Part shown: piece after piece, positions 1 to 6,775 of the stretch
Numbering within the stretch: position 1 is the stretch's first letter
Layout of the letters: each line of letters begins with the position of its first letter
Assembly (NCBI GenBank): GCA_964478915.1
Contig: CAYZKG010000064.1
Span: forward strand, 1-15,744
Source: CAYJUM01 sp964478915
GTDB lineage: Bacteria; Nitrospirota; Nitrospiria; Nitrospirales; Nitrospiraceae
DNA length: 15,744 nucleotides
Direction: 5' to 3'
Translations under genes and position numbers: made by a program
Notes under the pieces: model-generated
Told to the model about the DNA's origin: nothing
The model's input: only the letters and a program-made list of their open reading frames with translations
Databases searched by the model: none

Positions 1-22
1 GCCCCCCGCCCCGCCGGGTCCC

Positions 23-54
23 AGGGGCAGAGGCTCACACGAGCCTCTGCCCCT
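23..54 (+). terminator. Intrinsic terminator of the gene to the left of the window
   Basis: A perfect 14-base-pair inverted repeat (23-36 paired with 41-54) has an ACAC tetraloop, and a pyrimidine-rich, T-containing tail follows (54-63). The T-rich side lies on the plus strand, so it most likely ends a plus-strand gene outside the window. The tail is not a clean T run, so termination strength is uncertain. Confidence 0.65.
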
Positions 55-100
55 TCTCTATTTAAGCTCACTCGCTGCCTCAGAGGCCGGTCGCGTCGGC

Positions 101-129
101 TTGACGCTGTTCCGGGGCTTGGGTACAGT
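101..129 (+). promoter_or_regulatory. Sigma70-type promoter for the 138-461 gene
   Basis: TTGACG (101-106) and TACAGT (124-129) are separated by exactly 17 bases. Only eight bases lie between the -10 box and the ATG at 138, so the transcript should have almost no leader. No Shine-Dalgarno sequence is visible. Confidence 0.6.
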
Positions 130-137
130 GTGTGGGC

Positions 138-461
138 ATGCCGCAACCGACACCGATGCCCTTTGCCGCCCAGGCGGTGCCGTTCCACGAATACCTGGAA
201 ACCGGCAAGCTTCCGGAGGGGCTCATCACCAGCGACTATATCGCCGAACAATTCGTCGAGCGGCTGGTGCACTACGTGCTGAGCGTTCCGGCCGGGAGTT
301 ATACGATGGCGGGGCTAGGCAAGCTCCTCGAACAGCTCGATCCCCGTTACCAGGTCGTCTTCTTCAAGCGCCTCAAAGAGACCAGCCCCGAAAGCCTCAA
401 GGATTTTGCCCCCCTGTATTACGGCTTCATGAACGAGTTTCACGCCCTGCTGTTTACCTAG
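138..461 (+). CDS. Conserved-looking small hypothetical protein (107 aa)
   Basis: I do not recognise this protein. It is 107 residues long if it starts at the ATG at 138; an in-frame GTG two codons earlier (132) is possible. The N-terminus is rich in proline and alanine, and the rest looks alpha-helical and soluble, with no cysteines, signal peptide or membrane segment. A good TTGACG/TACAGT promoter ends eight bases before the ATG, and there is no ribosome binding site, so it may be translated from a nearly leaderless message. Longer open frames over the same DNA on either strand lack this support. It stands alone between a terminator and the next promoter, so it is probably monocistronic. 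The gene call is fairly safe; the function is unknown. Confidence 0.6.
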   Translation: MPQPTPMPFAAQAVPFHEYLETGKLPEGLITSDYIAEQFVERLVHYVLSVPAGSYTMAGLGKLLEQLDPRYQVVFFKRLKETSPESLKDFAPLYYGFMNEFHALLFT

Positions 462-481
462 GCAACCCTCCAAAAAAGAGA

Positions 482-512
482 TTGTGACACTAGCGTTGCT
501 CTCATGTATAAT
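482..512 (+). promoter_or_regulatory. Promoter for the 549-917 gene
   Basis: A consensus TATAAT (507-512) is preceded by TTGTGA (482-487) with a 19-base spacer, slightly longer than ideal. It overlaps the start of the longest open frame (ATG at 504), which is therefore upstream of or at the transcription start and cannot be the real start codon. Confidence 0.6.
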
Positions 513-548
513 GAGCCTGCTCACAACGGATTTCATGAGGAAAAACTT

Positions 549-917
549 ATGAATTCAACGCTACAGCGCGCAGTGTCGAGCTTTTACAACCTGATCTACG
601 AAGCGCAGACCTTTGCCACCACGATGGCTCGGATCGATGCGGCAGATCAAGAGCATTATGCCGGCAGGATCGAGGGTCTCAATTGGGTGTTGGATCGCTG
701 CCAGGAACTGGAAGACGTGGACGCGAATCTCTCACCCTCTTCGCTTCAACGGGTCCTGACCGACGTCAAATCCGATCTGGATCATGAGCTCTCGGTTCAA
801 CGCCGCGAGAAGGGTCGGCGGGCGGATGGACGGGAAGAGGCCTTGATTTTCGTTTCCGATTACCTGTCCAGCCTCATCACCGCCACCGAAATCGAGTCCG
901 CCAAAAGCCCTGTCTGA
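549..917 (+). CDS. Small alpha-helical hypothetical protein (122 aa)
   Basis: I do not recognise this gene. The frame is open from 504, but a TATAAT box sits at 507-512. The ATG at 549 has a GAGG ribosome binding site (537-540) eight bases upstream, so 549 is the chosen start. The 122-residue product is acidic and probably all alpha-helical, with no membrane segment. It has one Cys (in the DRCQELED stretch near residue 50) and a charged region around residues 85-97 (RREKGRRADGREE). It has its own promoter and is followed by an 80-base gap holding a repeat hairpin. The role is unknown. Confidence 0.68.
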   Translation: MNSTLQRAVSSFYNLIYEAQTFATTMARIDAADQEHYAGRIEGLNWVLDRCQELEDVDANLSPSSLQRVLTDVKSDLDHELSVQRREKGRRADGREEALIFVSDYLSSLITATEIESAKSPV

Positions 918-946
918 CCGCCCATTCGACTTGAACATCGCGCCTT

Positions 947-984
947 GCTCGTGAAGCGTCAGGTATGCTTCACGCTTCACGGGC
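947..984. repeat. Inverted-repeat hairpin built on the heptamer CGTGAAG
   Basis: A 13-base stem (947-959 with 972-984, one G-T pair) encloses a 12-base loop. The right arm region contains two tandem GCTTCAC heptamers (967-980). The 15 bases 967-981 are the exact reverse complement of 1906-1920 inside lhr. It lies between two genes and has no T tract, so it is more likely a dispersed repeat than a terminator. Confidence 0.6.
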
Positions 985-1000
985 TTATACGAAGCAGGCC

Positions 1001-1240
1001 ATGCCACCTGCCAATCGACAAGCCATCGCTCGGGAGTGGATCATCTTTGCGATCTCGATGGGGCTGGGAGGCCACATCGTCCTGGGTATCATCCTGCACA
1101 AGCCCGAGGTCTGGCCGTGGTCGCGTGCGGGTACCTATGCGCTCCTGCTCGGCCTGGCGGTCTATCTCGCCGTCCAACTCTGCCGCTCGCTCTGGTGGCT
1201 GCTGAAAGCCGGGCGAGAGCAACCTCGCTCCGAAGCGTAG
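1001..1240 (+). CDS. Small membrane protein with two transmembrane segments
   Basis: The 79-residue product starts at the ATG at 1001. An in-frame ATG at 965 would add 12 residues but lies inside the repeat hairpin at 947-984, so I prefer 1001; neither has a strong ribosome binding site. Two hydrophobic segments are clear, at about residues 12-31 (IIFAISMGLGGHIVLGI) and 43-65 (YALLLGLAVYLAVQLC, then SLWWLL), with basic residues after the second. The stop codon TAG (1238-1240) directly abuts the ATG of lhr, so the two genes are probably co-transcribed and may be translationally coupled. No family is recognised and no functional link to the helicase can be shown. Confidence 0.6.
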   Translation: MPPANRQAIAREWIIFAISMGLGGHIVLGIILHKPEVWPWSRAGTYALLLGLAVYLAVQLCRSLWWLLKAGREQPRSEA

Positions 1241-4200
1241 ATGTCGCTCTCGGGGTTCCATCCCGTTATCGCCGACTGGTTCGCCAAGCGGTTCGGCGTG
1301 CCCACGGAGGTTCAGGCCCGGAGTTGGCCCGTCATCGCATCGGCGCGGCATGCCTTGATCTCGGCGCCCACCGGCTCAGGCAAGACCCTCGCTGCCTTCC
1401 TCTCCTGCCTTGATCGGCTCTTCAAACAGGGCGTCAGCCGCGAGCTGGAGGACCGCACCCAGGTCCTCTATGTCTCTCCCCTCAAGGCGCTGAGTAACGA
1501 CGTTCAGAAAAATCTCCAGCAGCCGTTGGCTGAAATCGCCGAGGCGGCGTTGGAGGCCGGGCTGCTGATGCCGGAGATCCGTGTCGCGGTGCGAACGGGC
1601 GACACGCCGGTCTCGGATCGGCAGCGGATGCTCCGTCAGCCCCCCCACATCCTGATCACCACGCCGGAATCGCTTTTCCTGCTGCTGACCGCCGAGAAAA
1701 GCCGCGCTCTCCTTCGAGGCATACAAACCGTGATCGTGGACGAGATCCACGCGTTGGCTCCGAACAAGCGCGGGGCCCACCTGGCCCTGTCGCTGGAGCG
1801 GCTGGAGGAGGGCATGAGATCCAAGCCCGTGCGGATCGGCCTGTCGGCTACGCAGCGACCGATCGACACGATTGCCCGCTTCCTCCTCGGGGCCGGATCG
1901 TCTTTCGTGAAGCGTGAAGCGCCTCTGGTAAAGAGGGACACGAACGACGAGATACGAGCGACGAACGACGTGACAATTATCGACATCGGGCATCGGCGCG
2001 AGCTCGATCTGGGGGTGGAGGTGCCAAAAGATGAGTTGGGCGCTGTTGCGACGAATGCAATCTGGGGGGACATCTACGATCGCCTCGCGGAGTTGGTGTG
2101 CGAGCACCGGAGCACGCTGGTGTTCGTCAACACGCGGCGGCTCGCCGAGCGGGTCGCGCATCACCTCAACGAACGGCTGGGCTCCGGGGTCGTCGCGGCC
2201 CACCATGGCAGTCTCTCCAAGCAGCTTCGCCTCTCGGCCGAGGAGCGGCTGAAGCGGGGCCAGACTCGAGTGGTGGTCGCTACGGCGTCGCTGGAGCTGG
2301 GGATCGACGTCGGAACCGTGGACCTCGTGTGCCAGATCGGCTCGCCGCGAGCGATCGCCGTGGCACTGCAGCGGATAGGCCGGTCGGGACACTGGTTGGG
2401 AGCCATGCCGAAGGGCCGCCTGTTCGCCACGACTCGAGACGAGCTCGTGGAGTGCGCTGCGCTGGTGCGGGCCATCCGAGCCGGAACGCTGGATCGCGTC
2501 GAGGTTCAGCCGGAGCCGCTGGATATCCTCGCGCAGCAGATCGTCGCGGCGGCGGCGACGCAGGAATGGCGCGAAGACGATCTGTTTGCGCTCTGCCGGC
2601 GGGCCTATCCGTACCGAGCCCTGAACCGTCGCGACTTTGATGCGGTCGTCCGCATGCTCGCGGAAGGGTTCACCACGCGGCGAGGCCGGCGCGGAGCCTT
2701 CCTCCACCACGATCGGATCAATCGCCGCGTTCGTGCCCGCAGGGGAGCGCGCCTGGCCGCCATCACCTCGGGCGGCGCCATCCCGGACACCGCAAATTAT
2801 GCGGTCATCGCCGAGCCGGACGGCACGGTGGTCGGCTCGCTGGATGAAGATTTCGCGGTGGAGAGTCTGGCGGGCGATATCATCCTGTTGGGGAATTCGT
2901 CGTGGCGGATCCGAGGCGTGGAGACCGGCAAGGTCCGCGTCGAGGACGCGCATGGCGCGCCGCCGACCATTCCGTTCTGGCGCGGCGAAGCGCCGGCGCG
3001 CACCGTCGAGCTGTCGGCCGAGGTGGCAGCGGTGCGGGAAGAGATCGAGCGCCTGCTCGCCCCTCACTCCTCCCTCTCCCGGGGACCCGTTGCTCGGTCC
3101 GTTGCAACGGGTGATGGGAGAGGTGAAGACGAGGGGGGTGACGCCGTCGCCTGGCTTCAATCCGAATGCGGGTTGGACCGCCGCGGCGCCGAGCAAGCGG
3201 CAGCCTATGTCAGCGCCGGCTGCGCGGTGCTGGGAACGGTGCCGACCCAGCGAACCATCGTGGCCGAACGGTTCTTCGACGAAGGCGGCGGGATGCAGTT
3301 AGTGCTGCATGCGCCCTTCGGCGGGCGCGTGAACCGCGCTTGGGGCTTGGCGCTGCGAAAGCGGTTCTGCGCGACCTTCGATTTCGAGCTGCAGGCCGCC
3401 GCGACGGACGAAGGTCTCGTGCTGTCGTTGAGCGAGCAGCACAGTTTTCCGTTGGAGTCCGTGTTCGGGTTTCTGCGCTCCGAGACCGTGCGTGAAGTGC
3501 TCCAGCAGGCGGTATTGGCGGCGCCGATGTTCGCCAGCCGCTGGAGATGGAACGCGACGAGGGCCTTGGCGTTGCTGCGGTTTGCCAACGGGCGACGGGT
3601 CCCGCCGCAGATCCAGCGAATGCGCGCCGAGGACCTGCTCGCTGCGATCTTCCCGGCGGCACTGGCTTGCCAGGACAATCGGCCGAATGGCGACATCCCG
3701 CTGCCAGATCATCCCTTGATCCGGGAAACAATGCGGGACTGCCTCACCGAGGCGATGGATCTCGAAGGGTTTGTCGCCGTGCTGCGGCAGATTGAGCAGG
3801 GCGTCATCCGCTGCGTGGCGGTCGAGACGCCCGTGCCTTCTCCGTTCTGCCACGAAATCCTCAATGCCAACCCGTATGCCTATCTCGATGACGCGCCGCT
3901 GGAAGAGCGCCGCGCCCGGGCCGTGGAGATGCGCCGGACGCTTCCGTCCGAGCTGGCGGGGCAGATCGGCGCCCTGTCGTCGTCCGCGATCGACGAGGTC
4001 GCGGGGGAAGCCTGGCCGGTCGTCCGCGATGCCGACGAGCTGCACGACGCGCTGTTGACCCTGGTCTGGGTCCCGGAAGACGACGAACGCGTCCGGAACA
4101 GCGGGTGGGCGCGATACCTCTCGGCGTTAGCCCAGGAGAGACGCGCCACCGTGTTGACCATCGGGGAAGGAGGCGCCGCAAGACCTTTCCAGGGCTGGGT

Positions 4201-5710
4201 CGCCGCCGAGCACCTCTCCACCGTCCGCGCGGTCTTTCCCGAGGCTTCCTGGAGCCCTTTGCTCGACACCCTCGAGCCTGAACTTCCACCGGACCGGCAG
4301 GACGCCGCGCGCGCCATCGTCCAAGGATGGCTGGAGTGCACCGGTCCGACGACCGCCCAGGAGCTTATCCGGCGCCTCCATCTGCCAGCCGACCTCGTCA
4401 CGGCCTCTCTCGTCGCGCTGGAGGCGCAAGGACAGGTCCTACGGGGCCGGTTCAGGCCCCAGGCAGTTTCTGACCCCTCACCCCTCACTCCTCACCCCTC
4501 ACCGGATTCCGTGGAATGGTGCGATCGCCGGTTGCTGGCACGGATCCACCGCCTCACGATCGGCATGCTGCGGAAGGAAATTGAACCGGTGACGGCGGCG
4601 GACTTTATGCGGTTCTTGTTTCAGTGGCAGCATCTCCTGCCGGGGTCGCGCCTGCACGGCGAAGCGGGCCTGCAGCAGATCATCGGGCAGCTCGCTGGAT
4701 TTGAAGCGGCCGCCTCGGCCTGGGAGCGCTCTCTGCTTCCGTTGCGGCTTGCGAAATACGATCCCGAGTTGCTGGACCGGCTGTGCTTGAGTGGCGCGAT
4801 CGCCTGGGGCCGCCTCACGCCTCACCCCCGGGTGGAGGCCGAACCGGATCAGAACCAGCCACGGCGCATCGTGCCGACCAGCGTCGCGCCGATCAGCCTC
4901 TTTCCCCGTGAAGATGCGGCCTGGCTCTTGACCGCCTTCGGGGCGCCCGGCTCTCCGGATGCCGCTCAGGTGATCAGCCCGATCGCCGAGGAGATTCGGC
5001 GATACCTGTCGCAGCACGGAGCGAGCTTCTTTGCCGATGTGGTCAAAGGAAGCGGCCACCTTGCCTCGGAAGTCGAGAGCGGCTTGTGGGAACTGGTGGC
5101 GGCGGGCCTGGTGACGGCCGACGGATTCGATAGTCTGCGGGCCTTGTTGGACCCGCATCGCCGGCGAGGCGAGGGCCGTGAGCGGGCCAGACGTCCCCGG
5201 CACGGGGTCGGCCGATGGGCCCTGCTGAAGCGAGACGGCGATGGGACAGCTCTCACCCAGGGGACGATCCTGGAGCAGGTCGCCCGGCAACTGTTGCGGC
5301 GATACGGCGTGGTGTTCCGGGATCTGCTCGGCCGGGACTCATTGGCGCCGGCATGGCGGGACCTCCTGGTGCAGTACCGGCGATTGGAGTTGCGCGGGGA
5401 GGTCCGAGGCGGCCGGTTCGTCAGCGGATTTACCGGCGAGCAGTTCGCGCTGCCCGAGGCGGTCGAATCGCTGCGGGCGCTGCGCCGATCCCCTTCCGGG
5501 GAACGGATCCCTCACGAGATCAAAATCTGTGGCGCAGACCCGCTGAACTTGATCGGCGTCATCTTGCCGGGCCCACGCGTTCCGGCCATTCCTTCGACCT
5601 ACGTCATCTTCCACGATGGTCTGCCCATCCGCACCGGCACCGCCCGCGACCTCGACCGACCCCCTAGCCCTGACAAGGACATCATTCGCGAGTCCATCGA
5701 CAGCGCATGA
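1241..5710 (+). CDS. lhr: Lhr-type ATP-dependent DNA helicase (large helicase-related protein, 1489 aa)
   Basis: This is a superfamily 2 helicase of the Lhr family, ATP-driven 3'-5' translocases linked to DNA repair. Motifs are complete: Walker A SAPTGSGKT (residues 41-49), DEIH box (167-170), SAT (202-204), LVFVNTR (293-299), ATASLELGID (347-356) and QRIGRSGH (377-384). The winged-helix and DEAD/H-associated part follows, with LHAPFGGRV near 687-695 and a TPVPSPFCHEILNANPYA block near 860. The Lhr C-terminal domain begins around WCDRRLLARIH (about 1096). Length is close to the 1538 residues of E. coli Lhr, but the last stretch seems shorter. Low-complexity segments at about residues 221-245, 607-634, 1078-1089 and 1191-1197 are encoded by repeats and fall in linkers. 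The ATG directly follows the stop of the small membrane protein gene. Confidence 0.95.
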   Translation: MSLSGFHPVIADWFAKRFGVPTEVQARSWPVIASARHALISAPTGSGKTLAAFLSCLDRLFKQGVSRELEDRTQVLYVSPLKALSNDVQKNLQQPLAEIAEAALEAGLLMPEIRVAVRTGDTPVSDRQRMLRQPPHILITTPESLFLLLTAEKSRALLRGIQTVIVDEIHALAPNKRGAHLALSLERLEEGMRSKPVRIGLSATQRPIDTIARFLLGAGSSFVKREAPLVKRDTNDEIRATNDVTIIDIGHRRELDLGVEVPKDELGAVATNAIWGDIYDRLAELVCEHRSTLVFVNTRRLAERVAHHLNERLGSGVVAAHHGSLSKQLRLSAEERLKRGQTRVVVATASLELGIDVGTVDLVCQIGSPRAIAVALQRIGRSGHWLGAMPKGRLFATTRDELVECAALVRAIRAGTLDRVEVQPEPLDILAQQIVAAAATQEWREDDLFALCRRAYPYRALNRRDFDAVVRMLAEGFTTRRGRRGAFLHHDRINRRVRARRGARLAAITSGGAIPDTANYAVIAEPDGTVVGSLDEDFAVESLAGDIILLGNSSWRIRGVETGKVRVEDAHGAPPTIPFWRGEAPARTVELSAEVAAVREEIERLLAPHSSLSRGPVARSVATGDGRGEDEGGDAVAWLQSECGLDRRGAEQAAAYVSAGCAVLGTVPTQRTIVAERFFDEGGGMQLVLHAPFGGRVNRAWGLALRKRFCATFDFELQAAATDEGLVLSLSEQHSFPLESVFGFLRSETVREVLQQAVLAAPMFASRWRWNATRALALLRFANGRRVPPQIQRMRAEDLLAAIFPAALACQDNRPNGDIPLPDHPLIRETMRDCLTEAMDLEGFVAVLRQIEQGVIRCVAVETPVPSPFCHEILNANPYAYLDDAPLEERRARAVEMRRTLPSELAGQIGALSSSAIDEVAGEAWPVVRDADELHDALLTLVWVPEDDERVRNSGWARYLSALAQERRATVLTIGEGGAARPFQGWVAAEHLSTVRAVFPEASWSPLLDTLEPELPPDRQDAARAIVQGWLECTGPTTAQELIRRLHLPADLVTASLVALEAQGQVLRGRFRPQAVSDPSPLTPHPSPDSVEWCDRRLLARIHRLTIGMLRKEIEPVTAADFMRFLFQWQHLLPGSRLHGEAGLQQIIGQLAGFEAAASAWERSLLPLRLAKYDPELLDRLCLSGAIAWGRLTPHPRVEAEPDQNQPRRIVPTSVAPISLFPREDAAWLLTAFGAPGSPDAAQVISPIAEEIRRYLSQHGASFFADVVKGSGHLASEVESGLWELVAAGLVTADGFDSLRALLDPHRRRGEGRERARRPRHGVGRWALLKRDGDGTALTQGTILEQVARQLLRRYGVVFRDLLGRDSLAPAWRDLLVQYRRLELRGEVRGGRFVSGFTGEQFALPEAVESLRALRRSPSGERIPHEIKICGADPLNLIGVILPGPRVPAIPSTYVIFHDGLPIRTGTARDLDRPPSPDKDIIRESIDSA
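1906..1974. repeat. Tandem heptamer arrays inside lhr (first in-frame insert)
   Basis: Two CGTGAAG units lie at 1906-1919. Five units of the ACGARNN type lie at 1940-1974: ACGAACG, ACGAGAT, ACGAGCG, ACGAACG and a degenerate ACGTGAC. Both arrays have period seven. They encode charged, repetitive residues (VKREAP, then TNDEIRATND) between the SAT motif region and the conserved IIDIGHRR stretch, a place where Lhr homologs usually have a short loop. Confidence 0.7.
3060..3139. repeat. REP-like palindromic element inside lhr (second in-frame insert)
   Basis: It starts with heptamer-like CCCCTCA CTCCTCC. Nested stems follow: CCTCTCCC (3073-3080) pairs with GGGAGAGG (3116-3123), and ACCCGTTGC (3085-3093) pairs with GCAACGGGT (3104-3112). 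The first 13 bases (3060-3072) are identical to 4481-4493. The translation is a Ser/Gly/Arg/Glu-rich linker before the conserved WLQSECGLDRR stretch. The layout resembles intergenic REP-like palindromes of the CCCTCTCCC...GGGAGAGGG kind. Confidence 0.65.
4474..4501. repeat. Four tandem heptamers inside lhr (third in-frame insert)
   Basis: The units are CCCCTCA, CCCCTCA, CTCCTCA and CCCCTCA, end to end with no gap (28 bases). They encode the Pro-rich peptide DPSPLTPHPSP between the conserved LRGRF and EWCDRRLL blocks of the Lhr C-terminal region. Confidence 0.75.
4811..4824. repeat. Two tandem CGCCTCA heptamers inside lhr (fourth segment)
   Basis: CGCCTCA occurs twice head to tail and CCCCCGG follows. 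It differs by one base from the CCCCTCA unit at 4474-4501 and again encodes LTPHP, at a variable linker. Two units alone could be chance; the match to the other array raises the likelihood that it is related. Confidence 0.45.
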
Positions 5711-5740
5711 CGTTGGCCATGCCTGATGCCCAGCCCAGCC

Positions 5741-5770
5741 TTGACCGCCTCTGAATCTCTTGGCTACAAT
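5741..5770 (+). promoter_or_regulatory. Promoter for the zinc-ribbon gene at 5777
   Basis: TTGACC (5741-5746) and TACAAT (5765-5770) are 18 bases apart. Only six bases separate the -10 box from the ATG at 5777, so transcription should begin at or next to the start codon, giving a leaderless message. Confidence 0.65.
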
Positions 5771-5776
5771 CCGCCC

Positions 5777-6040
5777 ATGTTCCGCCCACCGAAGCGTCCG
5801 AATCGTCCGCAAGGGCCCAACGCGCCCAAGAGCCGCGAATCCGAGCGAGAGCAATACGGCTCCTTCACGGCCTCGATGCTGTACTGTCCCAGGTGCGGGC
5901 AGGCCACCCCCGCCCGCGAGCGGCTGCTGCTGGTGCTGCCGACCGGGAATCTCTACGAGTATCTCTGCATCCAGTGCGGGACTTCGACGGGCTCCAAGAC
6001 CGAAAAAGACCGACAGGAAGTCCGGCTGTTCCTTCCCTGA
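5777..6040 (+). CDS. Small zinc-ribbon protein with two CxxC pairs (87 aa)
   Basis: The 87-residue product has a basic, proline-rich N-terminus (RPPKRPNRPQGPN) and then a compact zinc-ribbon-like unit, with CPRC at residues 37-40 and CIQC at 64-67, which should bind one zinc ion. There is no signal peptide or membrane segment, so it is probably cytosolic; the basic tail could contact nucleic acid (inference). The frame extends back to 5726, but a TTGACC/TACAAT promoter occupies 5741-5770, so the ATG at 5777 is preferred. No ribosome binding site is present, as expected for a leaderless message. It follows lhr by 66 bases yet has its own promoter. The exact family is not recognised. Confidence 0.7.
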   Translation: MFRPPKRPNRPQGPNAPKSRESEREQYGSFTASMLYCPRCGQATPARERLLLVLPTGNLYEYLCIQCGTSTGSKTEKDRQEVRLFLP

Positions 6041-6066
6041 ACCAACCGAACGAGCGGGCAGCAGAT

Positions 6067-6088
6067 AAAAAGGTTGGCCTCGACCTTT
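6067..6088 (-). terminator. Possible weak terminator of the Trm112-family gene
   Basis: Read on the minus strand, AAAGGT and ACCTTT form a six-base stem with an eight-base loop, and the run TTTTT overlaps the end of the stem. It lies 80 bases past the minus-strand stop codon, between two converging genes. The stem is short, so the call is tentative. Confidence 0.3.
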
Positions 6089-6168
6089 GCGCGGCCTGGG
6101 AGCTACGTCGGCATGTCTGCAGGGTTAGCGAGCGTCGGTGGCGAGATCGCTACTGCCCCTTGGACGAG

Positions 6169-6453
6169 CTAAGAGTCTTCGAGGGGAATGGCCTCTTCGA
6201 TGAGCATGACCGGAATGTCTTCCCTGATCGGGTAAAGCACCTTCTTATCGGCTCGAATCAACCCGCCATCCAGTTTCTCGGTGACCGCCTGGCCGCCCTT
6301 GTTTTTCAGTTCCCCTTTGGCGATCCGGTCGTTCAATTTGCTGATCAGGGCGGGATCAGCCAGCGCCACGTCCTGCTTGGTTTCAGGACAACAGAGGATC
6401 GCCAGCAGTTCCTTGTCGATGTTCACCTTTCCGGACTCTTTCGTTTCCCCCAT
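6169..6453 (-). CDS. Trm112-family protein (94 aa)
   Basis: Trm112/YcaR-type proteins are small domains; the eukaryotic Trm112 activates methyltransferases, while most bacterial members have no assigned role. The hallmarks are an N-terminal LLAILCCPETK motif (residues 16-26) and the C-terminal block LYPIREDIPVMLIEEA (73-88). The typical CPxC zinc pair is reduced to adjacent cysteines (CC, 21-22) and no second pair is present, so zinc binding is doubtful. The central segment (about 30-70) makes it longer than the roughly 60 residues of E. coli YcaR, a form I associate with a longer subfamily. The ATG at 6453 has a strong AGAGGAG ribosome binding site just upstream. It is convergent with the zinc-ribbon gene. 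Confidence 0.85.
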   Translation of the reverse strand: MGETKESGKVNIDKELLAILCCPETKQDVALADPALISKLNDRIAKGELKNKGGQAVTEKLDGGLIRADKKVLYPIREDIPVMLIEEAIPLEDS

Positions 6454-6775
6454 GGTCTCCTCTTTATCCGTATCAGGCTAGCAGCGTCCCTAGAGTAGAC
6501 GAATCTGCGGACGAGATCAAGCGGACTCCCACCCATTGTCACTTCGGTGCCTGACTCGACTGATCACTCGACCGCTCGGCTGAGCTCGCCGCAGGCCGAG
6601 CACGCTGACAACGCTGGTCATCGCCTGGAACCCACTCCCCGGACGTTTTCTGCCCCCTGGGAACCTCTTCGGACTTCCTGCGGCGACACAGGGCGATGCG
6701 CTCGCTGGACAATTCGACACTCATTGTGTAGGCTCAGACTCGTCTCAAGCAATCAGCTTCGAGAGGCGTCTTTCT
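6454..6775. other. Non-coding stretch between the Trm112 gene and the MNT gene
   Basis: No convincing gene. It contains a seven-base inverted repeat, GCTCGGC (6574-6580) with GCCGAGC (6595-6601), in a segment whose wording (GCTGAGCTCGCCGCAGGCC) resembles common dispersed intergenic repeats. The minus-strand frame 6539-6724 (61 codons) has no ribosome binding site or recognisable motif. A GAGAGG ribosome binding site for the next gene lies at 6761-6766; no clear promoter was found. Confidence 0.4.

Noticed and set aside
315..536. 73-codon minus-strand frame
   Set aside because: It is antisense to the small gene at 138-461, which has a proper promoter, and it has no ribosome binding site.
1940..1974. 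Short CRISPR-like direct repeats
   Set aside because: The units are seven bases long with no spacers and are translated within lhr. This is a tandem heptamer array, not CRISPR.
1376..3196. 606-codon open frame on the minus strand
   Set aside because: It lies wholly opposite lhr, is rich in Arg, Gly and Pro as expected for antisense of GC-rich codons, and has no domain or ribosome binding site.
5893..6498. 201-codon plus-strand frame across the zinc-ribbon and Trm112 genes
   Set aside because: It overlaps two genes with clear motifs on both strands and has no support of its own.
6539..6724. Possible 61-residue minus-strand gene upstream of the MNT gene
   Set aside because: There is no ribosome binding site or known motif, the composition looks like chance, and part of it lies over a repeat-like segment.
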